Shown here: piece by piece, positions 1-8,931 of the stretch | How the letters are laid out: each line of letters starts with the position of its first letter | Position numbering within the stretch: the first letter of the stretch is position 1 | DNA from: Trichodesmium sp050015995 | Lineage (GTDB): Bacteria; Cyanobacteriota; Cyanobacteriia; Cyanobacteriales; Microcoleaceae | Assembly: GCF_050015995.1 (NCBI RefSeq) | Contig: NZ_JBNHEP010000099.1 | Span: forward strand, 62,001-126,000 | Direction: 5' to 3' | Length of the DNA: 64,000 bases | Program-made: the position numbers and the translations under genes | Notes under the pieces: model-generated | Seen by the model: only the letters and a program-made list of their open reading frames with translations | The model's database searches: none | Told to the model about the DNA's origin: nothing

Positions 1-309
1 GTCAATTTGACTTTCTAATTCCTTTGACAGTTCAATTTGCAAGGAACTCAGTAAGGGAGCGCCCAACATTTGTACTAAACGTTGTGGCGATCGCGACCCC
101 ACTATTTCTCTTATGGCATCTGGACTACTCAGAAATAGAATTTCTGGTTTTTTTTTTCCCATAGCGGAGTAAACCGCATTTACTGCCGCTGTTGCTCTTT
201 CCCTATCCATCGGTTCAGTTGACACTATATCCTTCTGCCACTTTTCCCGATAAATTGGTATTAATGATTTTTGTTCTGTTGTTAGGTTTTCAATTTTAGT
301 CTGCCACAT
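1..309 (-). CDS. DUF6745-like protein, N-terminal part (cut by window edge)
   Basis: An open frame reads leftward from an ATG at 309 to the window edge without a stop (at least 103 residues). It begins MWQTKIENLTTEQKSLIPIY, followed by a W-Q-K...STEPMDRERA segment and a hydrophobic LFLSSP stretch. This matches, from memory, the N-terminus of cyanobacterial DUF6745 / leucine-rich-repeat-associated proteins (pattern LT-EQ-LIP-YREKW...STEPIDR). Its start overlaps the end of the upstream small gene by 14 bases, so the two are probably translationally coupled. The function of the family is not known to me; the C-terminal part lies outside the window. Confidence 0.7.
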   Translation of the reverse strand, partial: MWQTKIENLTTEQKSLIPIYREKWQKDIVSTEPMDRERATAAVNAVYSAMGKKKPEILFLSSPDAIREIVGSRSPQRLVQMLGAPLLSSLQIELSKELESQID

Positions 310-589
310 AGCGCCACCCCATAGGTTCGTATTCTCGCTGAATGCGTACTATCCAGTTTCCTTGTGGAATTGTGACAGGTTTATGTTCTTCATGGGTTAA
401 ACTTGCTGTTTCTGACAAAACTTTTAGGTATAGCGTGCCATCTTTTTCGTATAGCTCCGCATTTCCACTGGTAATCTGGTGAGAATGTCCTGTGACTTCT
501 CCTTCTGCTAAAGTCAGGTGGGATAGTTTTTTGCCTGAAGTTAGCTTAACTGGTTGCAATATAACATCACCTTGCCGAATTGGTCGCAT
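296..589 (-). CDS. Small conserved hypothetical protein, partner of the DUF6745-like gene
   Basis: Predicted protein of 97 residues starting MRPIRQGDVIL, rich in beta-strand-like patterns and containing a GHSHQI motif, with no membrane segment or signal peptide. It lies directly upstream of, and overlaps, the DUF6745-like gene on the same strand, so the two likely form one transcription unit. I recognise the pairing as common in cyanobacteria but cannot assign a function. The C-terminal EPMGWRYVAD runs into the start of the next gene. Confidence 0.65.
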   Translation of the reverse strand: MRPIRQGDVILQPVKLTSGKKLSHLTLAEGEVTGHSHQITSGNAELYEKDGTLYLKVLSETASLTHEEHKPVTIPQGNWIVRIQREYEPMGWRYVAD

Positions 590-999
590 TCTTATTTTCC
601 TCTCTCTAATCGTAACTATAATGGCAGATAATTATATTTCCCTGTAAATTACAGGATATATCATTTTATATTTATTCATCAACTTGATTTATTTATAATT
701 TTTTTTTTTACAACATTTTCCAAACTAATCTATACATTTAGATAATGATTTTTATAAGTATTTTAAGGATTTTATATTTTTTATCTGTAGCTTTTATCCA
801 GAAAATTTTCATCCCTTTACTTTCTCCGATTGCTTTATCTTGATCGTAAAATTGTTACAATTATTTATTTTTTTTAACTTATAATAAAGTTCCTTCAAAG
901 TTTTTTACATAAAGAGATTTTTAGATAAAATCTTTCTCCAGTACCTAATTTCCAGAAAATATTATATCAAATACGGTTGAATAGTTATTATATGGTTGG
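590..999. other. AT-rich non-coding stretch
   Basis: Very AT-rich sequence with several poly-T tracts and no convincing reading frame. The promoter of the leftward 589/309 gene pair should lie in its first 100 bases. At 964-995 it holds a copy of the element end ATATCAAATACGGTTGAATA, related to repeat ends at about 8795-8822 and 28152. Confidence 0.5.
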
Positions 1000-1191
1000 A
1001 GAGATGGGGAGATTCGGAGATGGGGAGATTCACAGATGGGAAGATTCGGAGATGGGAAGATTCGGAGATGGGAAGATTCGGAGATGGGGAGATTCACAGA
1101 TGGGAAGATTCACAGATGGGGAGATTCACAGATGGGGAGATTCGGAGATGGGGAGATTCACAGATGGGGAGATTCACAGATGGGGAATCAC
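1000..1191. repeat. 16-bp minisatellite, 11 full copies plus a partial one
   Basis: Head-to-tail units of 16 bp alternate between GGAGATGGGGAGATTC and ACAGATGGGAAGATTC variants, in phase from 1000 to 1175, followed by a broken twelfth unit. Because 16 is not a multiple of three, the array gives long but meaningless repetitive frames in several phases; I do not call these genes. Units differ only at positions 1-2 and one internal G/A, which points to recent expansion. Confidence 0.9.
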
Positions 1192-1229
1192 CCCTAACCC
1201 CTCTCAGGAGGTGAATGTAGGGGAATTGA

Positions 1230-1358
1230 ATAGCTATTAAATATGAGGTGGAAAAGCCTATTGTCAAAACAGATAGACCTACAATCGGCGTTGATATCGG
1301 AATCAAGGAATTAGCTGTTTGTAGCAGAGAAAACGCATCTAATTTTTTTGACAAATGA
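1230..1358 (+). pseudogene. TnpB (IS200/IS605-type) fragment
   Basis: The frame reads VKTDRPTIGVDIGIKELAVC, which is the first RuvC-motif segment of TnpB proteins (G-x-D-x-G-x-K-x-L-A). Similarity stops right after ELAVC, where a 31-bp sequence repeated in inverted orientation at 3353-3383 begins, and the frame ends at TGA 1356-1358. Only about 40 codons remain and the upstream side is cut by the minisatellite, so this is a dead remnant. Confidence 0.75.
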
Positions 1359-1492
1359 CTAAGAACCCAATAATCCTCTTGGCCTCACAGGGTTACAAGC
1401 AGCTCAAAACCATTGTTGGATAAGAGTTAAAAGGATATTTAGCTAGGTCTTTATGTTTAGACTGGATTTGTGAGAATGATCATCATTCTTGT

Positions 1493-1529
1493 TGTTGGTG
1501 TGGGTGAGCGAAGCTCACCCACACCAACA
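1493..1529. repeat. 17-bp stem hairpin with GAA loop
   Basis: TGTTGGTGTGGGTGAGC and its exact reverse complement are separated only by GAA. A second small dyad (AGAATGAT / ATCATTCT) lies just upstream at 1473-1489. No T-run follows, so it is not a standard terminator. It could be a subterminal hairpin of an IS200/IS605-like element, since a tnpB fragment lies nearby, or an independent palindromic repeat. Confidence 0.7.
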
Positions 1530-2046
1530 CATAGCATTGATCTATTGTTCAATAAAATTGGCAGTGATAATGGAGTATTTATGGGTGATATCACTGTCTG
1601 CATTCAGTCTAATTTACTCATTTTTTATTTTTGTTTTTTTACCAAGATTGCAGTCTGCAATCACTCAATTTCTTGATAGATATAAGATTATTATTTAACT
1701 TTTATTGTCGATATTACTGTCTGTAATCACTTTTAAATAATCAAACTAAAATCAATAATAATTCTCCTAATGTACAGGAGAATAAAATTCCATTCCCCAA
1801 TATTTTTACTTATTTACATTCAGAATTTATTATGAGCTGAATAAAACTTTGAGGAGGTAATCATTGTTCCAGCCAGCCCTTTTTCGTTTATTTTTTATTC
1901 CATTTTTTACCGAAAAATTAAGGTTTAAAGCCTCTCCTTTAAAGGAGAAACAAGAAAAATTTTTCCTTTGAGTCAATCCTCTTCTTTTCAAGGAAAGGTA
2001 ATTATTAATTATTAATTATTAATTATTAATTATTGAAAGTTTTTTC
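1530..2046. other. Non-coding, with imperfect repeats and an ATTAATTA array
   Basis: Three related segments containing (C/G)TGTCTG-AATCACT recur between 1585 and 1735. At 1921-2036 there is a copy of the 'CCTCTCC...GGTAATTATTAATT' repeat also found near 4163-4233, 8080-8402, 15890-15966 and 40829-41305, here ending in a tandem TTAATTAT run. No reading frame is supported. Confidence 0.5.
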
Positions 2047-3096
2047 CTAGTTTAATAAATTTAATGCTATTTGTCTAATTACTGCCAAATTTTCTGGATA
2101 ATTATCTGTTCTAATTCTAGAACAATCTTCCTGAAATTGAACATCTAAAACCCAATTTAATTGATTTTCAATTCCCCAATGACTACGAATAGCTTCAGCT
2201 AAAAGTTCAGCATTATTCGATAAACTACTGATATAATATCTTCGTTCACAAGTTCTTTTTTCATCTTTTTCAAAACGAAAGTAATCGACTTGCGCCAATT
2301 GATTTGAGATTTTTCCATTCCCCAAATGGATCTACTTGTTCAGCAATATTACTCACCATATAATAGTATCGACATTCCTGACGACCATGAGCTAATTCTG
2401 GTTTAAAATAATCACTTTTTCGGCTTTCTTTTTCTTCATTTTTAGATAATTTATTCAGCAGTTTTTCGACTATGCGCATAAAAATAACCTTGATTTTTTT
2501 TTAAAAGTAATTACATAGTCAGCCTGTTGTTCTGTAATTTGTTTAACAATTTCTTTTTGACATCCCATTGCATCAATCGTTACTAAACAACCAGAAATAG
2601 ATAAAACTTTGAGAAGTTTGGGAATTGCAGTAATTTCGTTTGATTTTTTATCTACTTTTACTTGACCTAAAACCAGGCGATTTGCTGTTGCCCAAGCACT
2701 GACCATGTGAATGGGTTTTTGAGATTTTTTTTGGTCATAAGAACCTCTCAAAGTTTTACCATCAATTGCTATTATTTCTCCTTGAGTTATTTGACTTATT
2801 GACTGAATCCATGACAAAAAACATTGCTGTAATTGTTCTGGATCTAAACGTGCAAAAACTCGCGCAAATGTATCATGAGATGGAATGCCATTAGGCAGTT
2901 ATAAAAAAGTTTTTAGCCATTCATATTTAGACTCACCATAAGCTTCTATATCCACCCATGTATCCGCGCTACAAATCACAGCACAAATCGTAATTATAAT
3001 AATATCAATTAATTTATGACGTTTAGTTCTATCTACCCTCGGGTCTTCTAGTTCACTAAAATACTCATAAATACTCTTTTTTGGCTGGAGTTTCAT
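2047..3096 (-). pseudogene. ISAs1-family transposase, multiply frameshifted
   Basis: Four successive leftward frames together spell an ISAs1-type (IS4-superfamily, DDE) transposase. The N-terminus reads MKLQPKKSIYEYFSELEDPR, followed by a segment with EIIAIDGKTLRGSYD (first catalytic Asp), then LVTIDAMGCQKEIV (second Asp), then a C-terminus with RSHWGIENQLNWVLDV (catalytic Glu region). Frame breaks occur near 2890, 2480 and 2290, and one short segment is partly duplicated or scrambled near 2290-2330. The catalytic residues are recognisable but the gene cannot make one intact protein. Confidence 0.85.
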
Positions 3097-3283
3097 TGTT
3101 AAATATTGCTATTATTACTACAATAATTATCCTTCATAAATATCTAACATTCCACACTTAATTAGGATTTTTTAAGTATTAATTATTGAATTGATTTGAG
3201 ACTTTTAATTCTTGAAAATTTTGGTATTTTTTGACAGTGATTTGAGAAGCGATAGACTTCCAATCCGCTTTCCTACGGAATGC

Positions 3284-3330
3284 TACGCAAACGTGTTGGC
3301 GGAGCCTAGCGGCAGCTATATCGCATATTC
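3284..3330. repeat. Short interspersed repeat (gttggcggagcctagcgg...)
   Basis: The core GTTGGCGGAGCCTAGCGGCA followed by GCTATATCGC recurs in inverted orientation at about 17522-17553, inside the IS5-type element, and in degenerate form at 19070-19100. It is a GC-richer island in AT-rich surroundings. Confidence 0.6.
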
Positions 3331-3383
3331 TCCATTTGAAATTTTATTTTTGGTCATTTGTCAAAAAAATTAGATGCGTTTTC

Positions 3384-4099
3384 CCTGCAATGAATATAAT
3401 AGAGTTAGACTTGTTAATCAGCTAATTAATAGTATCCCAAAACTACAAATCCAAGCAATTCAACAGTTTAATCAAAATGATATTCGGGCAGGTAAAATGG
3501 TAGTAGAAACACTATTATAACAAGGAGAATTAGCTAAAGCTACAGAAGCTATATATGCTGTACCAGAACAACTCAGTGACCATCCAGAAATCAATTTTAT
3601 CAAAGGTAGATTAGCTTGGGAATTATTCCAAGATGGAAATCAAAATAACTTGATAGATAAAGCTATAAGTTATTGGGAAAAAGCGGCTGCCAAAAACCAA
3701 GATAATATTCAATATCAAAATGCTTTAGGTTTTGCTTATTACACCAAAGGAAATATAGAAAAAGCTTATAAAGCTTGGTTAAAAGTGTTACATTTGTCTG
3801 GAGCAATTGCCCCAGAAATAGAAAAAAATTCTCCTATTTCTGATAACTACAATAAAAATGTATCAGTCAAGGATAGAGAAGCTCTGAATGCTTATGCAGG
3901 TCTAGGATTAGTGACGCTTAAATATTCTCAAAATTTACAAAAAATTCCCGTTCAAGCTTTTACATATGCTGGTAAAGTTATGAGAGAAGCTAACCAAGAG
4001 TTTCAGATCGAACAATTGCAAAAAAATTGGTTGTGGTCTCCTAGAGCGCGTCAGGATTGGGACGAACTATTGAAACTTCGAGACCGACAGCCAATTTGA
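3384..4099 (+). pseudogene. TPR protein, C-terminal part, 5'-truncated
   Basis: From about 3389 one frame reads NQLINSIPKLQIQAIQQFNQ...KMVVETLL, hits an in-frame TAA at 3518-3520 (where Gln would fit), and then continues QGELAKATEAIYAVPEQLSD...KAISYWEKAAAKN to a TGA ending at 4099. The tail contains TPR-like helices (YQNALGFAYYTKGNIEKAYK) and an ending (KNWLWSPRARQDWDELLKL) that I associate with the C-terminal TPR extension of some cyanobacterial Ser/Thr kinases. The 5' part is lost at the IR boundary near 3383. A downstream TTG at 3650 could give a 149-residue product, but the gene looks dead. Confidence 0.7.
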
Positions 4100-4216
4100 A
4101 CGTAATAAAAATTTAGAAAAGCTTGCAGTAAGATATTGAAGATTAAGATTTGCCGAATAATCTAAAATATAAAGCCTCTCCTCTTATTTTAAGGAGAGGT
4201 AATTATTTATTAATTG

Positions 4217-6235
4217 TTAATTATTAATTTTTGAATGACCTTTTAAAAACATATTCTTAGGAACTTTACCTAATTGATAAGCACCACGACTGTCTAAATA
4301 TTGATATTGCCCTGGCTCTAATCCTACATGAATAAACTTTTTTGGATAACCAATGATCACAACATTACCAGAAGGGTCTTTTGGCACAATTTTTTCTAGA
4401 TATTCTCTAGCATTTGTAGCGCGTCGGAAAAATTCTACTGGTTGCCTAGTGTAAAAAACTAAACTAGGTTTTTCAAAAGCAATCATAATTATTTCTTCTC
4501 CTGGTTGTCTAACTTCAACAATTGTTTTAGCTAATTGGCGTAAAGGCAATTGACGTTCTTGATCTACTAAAAACATCATCGGATTAATAGTAAAAATTAA
4601 ACAAGCTACTAATCCAATAAAATTAGCACTCCAAACCCAAGAAGTTTGTTTTTTTCTCCAAATAAATCCTATGACTATTGCTGTGGTCATCAAGATTAAT
4701 CCACCACGAATTAATAAACCAGATTTTCTAATTATCTCTGGGAAATATGGCATAGCTGGGTCTCTATCTAGCCAGTTAAAACTGTAGATAATTCCTAGAG
4801 CTAAAATTAGTAAAAAAATGATATTTGCGACAACTGAGCAAGATAAAAATCGACCTTTTGATTTAGAAGTATTTCTGATTAATCTGGGAACAAGTTGAAC
4901 AGAATTATCCGTGGGGTTGACAGATGATTGAGTAGAATTATCTTCAGATTTATTAGTCTGAGTAGACATAGAATCTCTATTAATAATAATATCACTCCAA
5001 AATAATCCTACTAATATTGCTGCTGCTGGCATTAATGGTAAGACATAGCTAGGTAATTTAGTAGCCGAGATGGAGAAGAAAATAAAGATACAAATAAACC
5101 AGAAAAAAGCAAATAAACCTAACTGTTCAGTTCTAGGTTTACTATGCCAATAACAGGGTTGCCAAAACTTAGTTTTAGCGATCGCTATTGGTAGATAAAT
5201 AGACCAGGGTGCAAAACCAATTAGTACAACTAAAAAGTAAAAATACCAGGGCGCTTGATGATGGTTCACAACTCTGGTAAAACGTTCAAAATTGTGATAA
5301 CCAAAAAAACTATCAAGATATTCTTTCCCGTTGACTAAAGTAACGATAAAATACCAAGGGAATGTAATTGTAAAAAAAATTAAAATGCCACGCCGAATAT
5401 TTATTTCTTGCCAGATTTGAAAAAAATCACCTACATATAATAAAAAGGAACCAATAATCATTGCCGGTAAAACAATTCCAATCGGACCTTTGGCGAGAAC
5501 TGCTAAAGATATTAGTATATAAAAGGCTAAATACCATTTGTTCAATCGGGGAGATTTTGTAGTTTTTGATGATTGATTGTCATGAGGCAGGTCGGAAACT
5601 TTGTGTTTGATTATTTTGCTGTTTTTTTGCTGAGGAATATGAGTATTTTCTGTTTGTGAAGCATATCCTATAAAAAAGGCTAATAGTGCCGAACACATGC
5701 AGCCTGTTAATAACATATCAGAAACTCCAATACGTCCCCAAGCAATAGTTTCTGGATTTAAAGCTATCATCGCAGCACCAATCCATGCTATTAATAATCT
5801 CACCATTAAAAACTTATTTTCAGGGGTATATATCTGAGAATTCAGGTAATAATAACCATATTTGTAGAGTATATAAAAACCAAAACACATTAAAGCAGTT
5901 GCAGATATTGCTGAAGGGAAACGGACAGACCATTCATTAATACCAAAAAGATAATAAGCGATCGCCATTAACCAATAAATTAAAGGTGGCTTATCAAAGC
6001 GAGTTTCTCCATTAAAATAAGGTGTAATCCAATCTCCTGTTTCTACCATTTGACGAGCAGCTTCGGCAAAAAGTGGCTCTGTTTCATCAATTAAACCAAT
6101 ATTATCAAGGTTACAAAAGAAAGCTAGCCAAGCAAGTAAGGAGAGCCATAAAATAGAAAGTGCTAATGTTAAAATATGACTTTTTGGTTGAGATTTAAAC
6201 CAATTAATAATGTCTAACGGTTGTATTAGTTTCAT
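4217..6235 (-). CDS. Family 39 glycosyltransferase, ArnT/PMT-like, integral membrane
   Basis: A 672-residue polytopic membrane protein. The first membrane helix (about 22-42) is followed by the luminal/periplasmic loop IGLIDETEPLFAEAAR (residues 47-62), the D-E motif typical of GT-C lipid-linked sugar transferases, and then by GDWITPY...FDKPPLIYW (67-88), the PMT_2 signature. About ten further hydrophobic helices follow, with a hydrophilic insert near 420-455, and a soluble C-terminal domain from about 570. Such enzymes move a sugar from a polyprenyl-phosphate donor to a protein or lipid on the outer face of the inner membrane. The acceptor is unknown. It starts at a clear ATG and has no same-strand neighbour close by. 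Confidence 0.88.
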   Translation of the reverse strand: MKLIQPLDIINWFKSQPKSHILTLALSILWLSLLAWLAFFCNLDNIGLIDETEPLFAEAARQMVETGDWITPYFNGETRFDKPPLIYWLMAIAYYLFGINEWSVRFPSAISATALMCFGFYILYKYGYYYLNSQIYTPENKFLMVRLLIAWIGAAMIALNPETIAWGRIGVSDMLLTGCMCSALLAFFIGYASQTENTHIPQQKNSKIIKHKVSDLPHDNQSSKTTKSPRLNKWYLAFYILISLAVLAKGPIGIVLPAMIIGSFLLYVGDFFQIWQEINIRRGILIFFTITFPWYFIVTLVNGKEYLDSFFGYHNFERFTRVVNHHQAPWYFYFLVVLIGFAPWSIYLPIAIAKTKFWQPCYWHSKPRTEQLGLFAFFWFICIFIFFSISATKLPSYVLPLMPAAAILVGLFWSDIIINRDSMSTQTNKSEDNSTQSSVNPTDNSVQLVPRLIRNTSKSKGRFLSCSVVANIIFLLILALGIIYSFNWLDRDPAMPYFPEIIRKSGLLIRGGLILMTTAIVIGFIWRKKQTSWVWSANFIGLVACLIFTINPMMFLVDQERQLPLRQLAKTIVEVRQPGEEIIMIAFEKPSLVFYTRQPVEFFRRATNAREYLEKIVPKDPSGNVVIIGYPKKFIHVGLEPGQYQYLDSRGAYQLGKVPKNMFLKGHSKINN

Positions 6236-6552
6236 TCAAATAAGTTATCCCTGTAAGTTTTAAAGTTTAAACCCTAATTTGGCTGGAAATTAGCAGGTAA
6301 TCAATCAGCTATTAGCAATCAGCTCTCAGCTTTTTTCTGAATTAAATAAAGATTTTTTTAAGAACTCTTATTTTAACTGAAGAGCAACATATGTATGCTA
6401 GAAATTATCTGAAATATATCAATAATAATTTCTTCGGTTAAGACAAGACAAGCGTAATTATAATCTAGCTGATAAGAAAGTTACGACCCAGGAGGCAAGC
6501 TAAAAGCTGATGGCTGAATGCTTACATTAGCAGAGTGACCATCGATATTTTT
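6236..6552. other. Non-coding
   Basis: Contains the short repeat 'atcagctattagcaatcagctctcagct', a common cyanobacterial intergenic sequence, and probably the promoter of the leftward glycosyltransferase gene. I see no reading frame. Confidence 0.4.
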
Positions 6553-7116
6553 TCATGGCCTTAAAATTAACTGCCATTCTGATGTTTCTGTATTCCAAAT
6601 AGGAAAGCTTGTTTCTCCCACAACATAAGGCCCCCAATATAAACGAGACCCATCTTGAGCAAAGACAACTAAAATATCTCCTGGTTCCAGGGTTAATTTT
6701 GTTTCTGGTAAAGAGAGTATTAACCCTCTACTACTACCTTCTCCTGGAGCAAAATCCCAGTGAGCAGATTTTTGGTAAGATTGTTCTGAGGATTTAGCTA
6801 ATAGTGCTATACGAAGTGGACGATATGTACAGTTGCTAACTCGAATGGCTCCTCTATTAGTTTTGACTATAGATGATTCAGAAATAGTGATGGGAATATT
6901 ACATTCTTGGGTTTGGTTTTTTGGAGATTTTGGTAGGGGTGTTGGAGCAGGAATGTTTGATAAAGGAGGTTTTAAAATTGCTGAAGATTTTGATGTTTGT
7001 AATTTTGCAGACTCATTTTTTGTCCAGGATATTGTTAACTGAAACCTGCCAATGATGAGTCCTAATAAAAAGAATATTAAAGCAATAATAATTTTTGAGT
7101 AAGGTTGAAATTTCAT
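6553..7116 (-). CDS. Hypothetical anchored periplasmic protein
   Basis: 187 residues. An N-terminal signal-anchor (about 8-28, IIIALIFFLLGLIIGRF) is followed by a Pro/Ser/Lys-rich linker (about 40-70) and a C-terminal beta-rich domain with TNRGAIRVSNCTYRPLRI and LTLEPGDILVVFAQDGSRLY motifs. I do not recognise a family with a known role; location outside the cytoplasmic membrane is inferred from the anchor. Its first 34 codons and upstream region are duplicated in tandem just upstream (7178-7336); the extra copy has a stop at codon 4. Confidence 0.6.
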   Translation of the reverse strand: MKFQPYSKIIIALIFFLLGLIIGRFQLTISWTKNESAKLQTSKSSAILKPPLSNIPAPTPLPKSPKNQTQECNIPITISESSIVKTNRGAIRVSNCTYRPLRIALLAKSSEQSYQKSAHWDFAPGEGSSRGLILSLPETKLTLEPGDILVVFAQDGSRLYWGPYVVGETSFPIWNTETSEWQLILRP

Positions 7117-7336
7117 TTGAATTTAAGTATTTATTTTTCTCCTTTAACTTGGCATTCTGATTTTGTTTAGCCTGAAACATTTTTTGTCCAGGATATTGTT
7201 AACTGAAACCTGCCAATGATGAGTCCTAATAAAAAGAATATTAAAGCAATAATAATTTTTGAGTAAGGTTAAAATTTCATTTGAATTTAAGTATTTATTT
7301 TTCTCCTTTAACTTGGCATCCTGATTTTGTTTAGGC
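7014..7336. repeat. 164-bp tandem duplication covering a gene start and its upstream region
   Basis: The block 7014-7172 is repeated at 7178-7336 with an offset of 164 bp and only a few differences. It spans codons 1-34 of the leftward gene at 7116 and the sequence just upstream. In the distal copy a single change turns codon 4 (CAA) into TAA (ATG AAA TTT TAA), so only the proximal start can be used. Confidence 0.85.
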
Positions 7337-7384
7337 TGTAATGTTTCAGCCTGCTATTCTGCTATGTTAGACTACTTATGTGTC

Positions 7385-7612
7385 CCTATGCGGAAGTCAA
7401 AAGTCAAAAGCGGTGCGACCCCTCGTCGGTGTAAGACAGCAAGCGGTCGTTTCGGCTGTCGCCGACATGAAAAGTGGAGCTTTCCGTAGGATGAGATGGC
7501 TAGGTTTCCTTTTCCTCCGGGACGTTTACGCGTTTTATGTCACGCAGTAAAACGCCATATCCAATCGACCAAGATAGGAAATGCGCACTCCTGTGAGTCA
7601 AAAATCAAAAGT
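7385..7612. repeat. Mosaic repeat with cggctgtcgccgacatgaaaa core
   Basis: Contains TTTCGGCTGTCGCCGACATG, also found inverted or direct at 8178-8235, 8278-8305 and 20676-20700, and 'atatccaatcgaccaagat', found inverted at 8258-8277 and 41228-41245. It appears to be a jumble of the interspersed repeats that also make up 8080-8402 and 40829-41305. No gene is supported in 7117-7726. Confidence 0.6.
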
Positions 7613-7726
7613 ATTAATTGCTAAGGCTTTTAGGATTGTGTAACTAATGGGTTATTTCTAGTGTGTTGCACCAAAGTATTTTTAAGTTGAAAATTATATA
7701 AATTCAAAATATATTTAACATCATCT

Positions 7727-8059
7727 ATGCAAAGTACCCGTCTTAATAGATTACTGAACGTTATTCTGGAGAGGTTTAAACAATGGTTGCTTAATCCTTG
7801 GCGTCGAATTTCTTTATTAATTATTAGTTTGTTGTTTGGTAATTTTGCAGCAACTGCCCTTTCTACCATTGCTGGGCAAGAAGGTTACTTAGATGTTTTA
7901 TATGCTTTAATCTGTTTGTTGATTACTGAAATATTAAACTGGTTGGTTTATGGTAGTAAAGGAAAAATTGCACGTTCTTTGGGGATAGATATTTTGAATG
8001 GTTTTAAAATTGGTTTTACCTACGGTCTATTTTTGGAAGCTTCCAAATTAGGTTCTTAA
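7727..8059 (+). CDS. ycf20: Ycf20 family (DUF565) membrane protein
   Basis: 110 residues, with the family pattern NPWRRISLLIISLLFGNFAA at about 23-42 followed by a second hydrophobic helix (about 58-76). This fits the DUF565/Ycf20 family conserved in cyanobacteria and plastids, where plant homologues have been linked to non-photochemical quenching; the molecular role is unclear. The ATG at 7727 gives the usual family length. It stands alone between repeat blocks. Confidence 0.85.
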   Translation: MQSTRLNRLLNVILERFKQWLLNPWRRISLLIISLLFGNFAATALSTIAGQEGYLDVLYALICLLITEILNWLVYGSKGKIARSLGIDILNGFKIGFTYGLFLEASKLGS

Positions 8060-8069
8060 AATAGGGAGT

Positions 8070-8405
8070 AGGGAGTAGGGGGTAATAATTAATAATTAAT
8101 AATTAATTATTACCTCTTCTGATAAATTAGAGGATTGCCTAAAAGGAATTTTTTTCTTCTCTTGGTTGATTGGATATGGCGTTTTCGGCTGTCGCCCAGC
8201 GTTTTTGATGTCGGCAACAGCCGAAAAGAAGTTGTGCGTTAGCTAAACGACCGCTGTCTTGGTCGATTGGATATGGCGTTTCGGCGCTTGAGCCGACATG
8301 AAAAGCGTTCGCGGCTCTGCAAGAGCGGGAGACCTCGCCATCCCATCCTAGGTCATGCTCCGCAAACGACCGCTTTTTCTCCATGAATGGAGAGGCTTTA
8401 TACCT
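8070..8405. repeat. Interspersed repeat block (ttaattattacctctt...ggagaggctttatacc)
   Basis: Starts with TAATAATTAATAATTAATAA and ends with ATGAATGGAGAGGCTTTATA. The same ends are found at 40829-41305, and shorter versions lie at 1921-2036, 4163-4233 and 15890-15966. The inside carries two inverted copies of the cggctgtcgcc core. The stretch CCATCCCATCCTAGGTCATG at 8336-8355 serves as an uninterrupted reference for the MITE insertion at 40991. A frame on the reverse strand here is an artefact of the repeat. Confidence 0.65.
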
Positions 8406-8931
8406 TAATTTCTCGGTAATTGTTATTAATTAGGTTGGGACACTTACCTTTTTTATTTCCTGTTCCCTGAAACAAATTACGAAATAATACCAGGCGTGAT
8501 AAAGTTTGCGACGAATCTCTGTTCCCGGCGTTGGTAATTGGTGGGATGATTTTCTCCTAGGGGTGATACCCATCACTTACTCTGGTTAAATATTTATATA
8601 AAATCTGGTTATATATAGCATTTCTCAAATTGGTGAGATACACAAATTTTCGATTTTAGGCAACAGCGAATAGGGAATAAGGAATAGAAAAAAATACTGT
8701 ACCTCATTAATATGAGAACTGCTATAATATATGTTGATAATTCTATAAATTACTTCAATATTGAATAGAACCACCTCCCCATCTACCCTAACCATATAAT
8801 AAGTATTCAACCAGATTTGATATTAGAGGTATTAGAAACAGATTACTTTTAAAGTTTAATCCCTTGATTTACCAACGCCCTGTTCCCTGTTCCCTTTTCC
8901 CTATTCTCTGTTTCCTATAATTATAATTTTT
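8406..8931. other. Non-coding with repeat ends
   Basis: No gene recognised. At 8790-8822 it contains ATAATAAGTATTCAACCAGA-TTTGATATTA, the reverse complement of the element end at 964-995. Just before the glycerate kinase gene there is a 'ccctgttccctgttccc' short tandem run (8878-8912). Confidence 0.45.

Larger units (their letters stand above)
1329..3383. mobile_element. About 2-kb segment bounded by a 31-bp perfect inverted repeat, carrying a decayed ISAs1-type transposase
   Basis: The sequence 1329-1359 (GAAAACGCATCTAATTTTTT...) recurs as its exact reverse complement at 3353-3383; similarity extends a few bases further out with mismatches (GCAGRG). The left boundary interrupts a tnpB fragment and the right boundary abuts a 5'-truncated TPR gene, so both outer flanks are broken genes. 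Whether the IR marks the ends of one element or two inverted copies of a shorter repeat cannot be settled here; the interval is longer than a normal ISAs1 element. Confidence 0.5.

Noticed and set aside
977..1354. Three overlapping reading frames with GDSEMGRF/GEIHRW-type peptide repeats
   Set aside because: They are translations of the 16-bp minisatellite in different phases; the nucleotide repeat explains them fully.
6609..7042. Two forward frames opposite the 6553-7116 gene
   Set aside because: Shadow frames of a gene with a clear signal-anchor and domain structure on the other strand.
8139..8384. 81-codon reverse frame
   Set aside because: It lies wholly in an interspersed repeat block that recurs at 40829-41305 in broken form.
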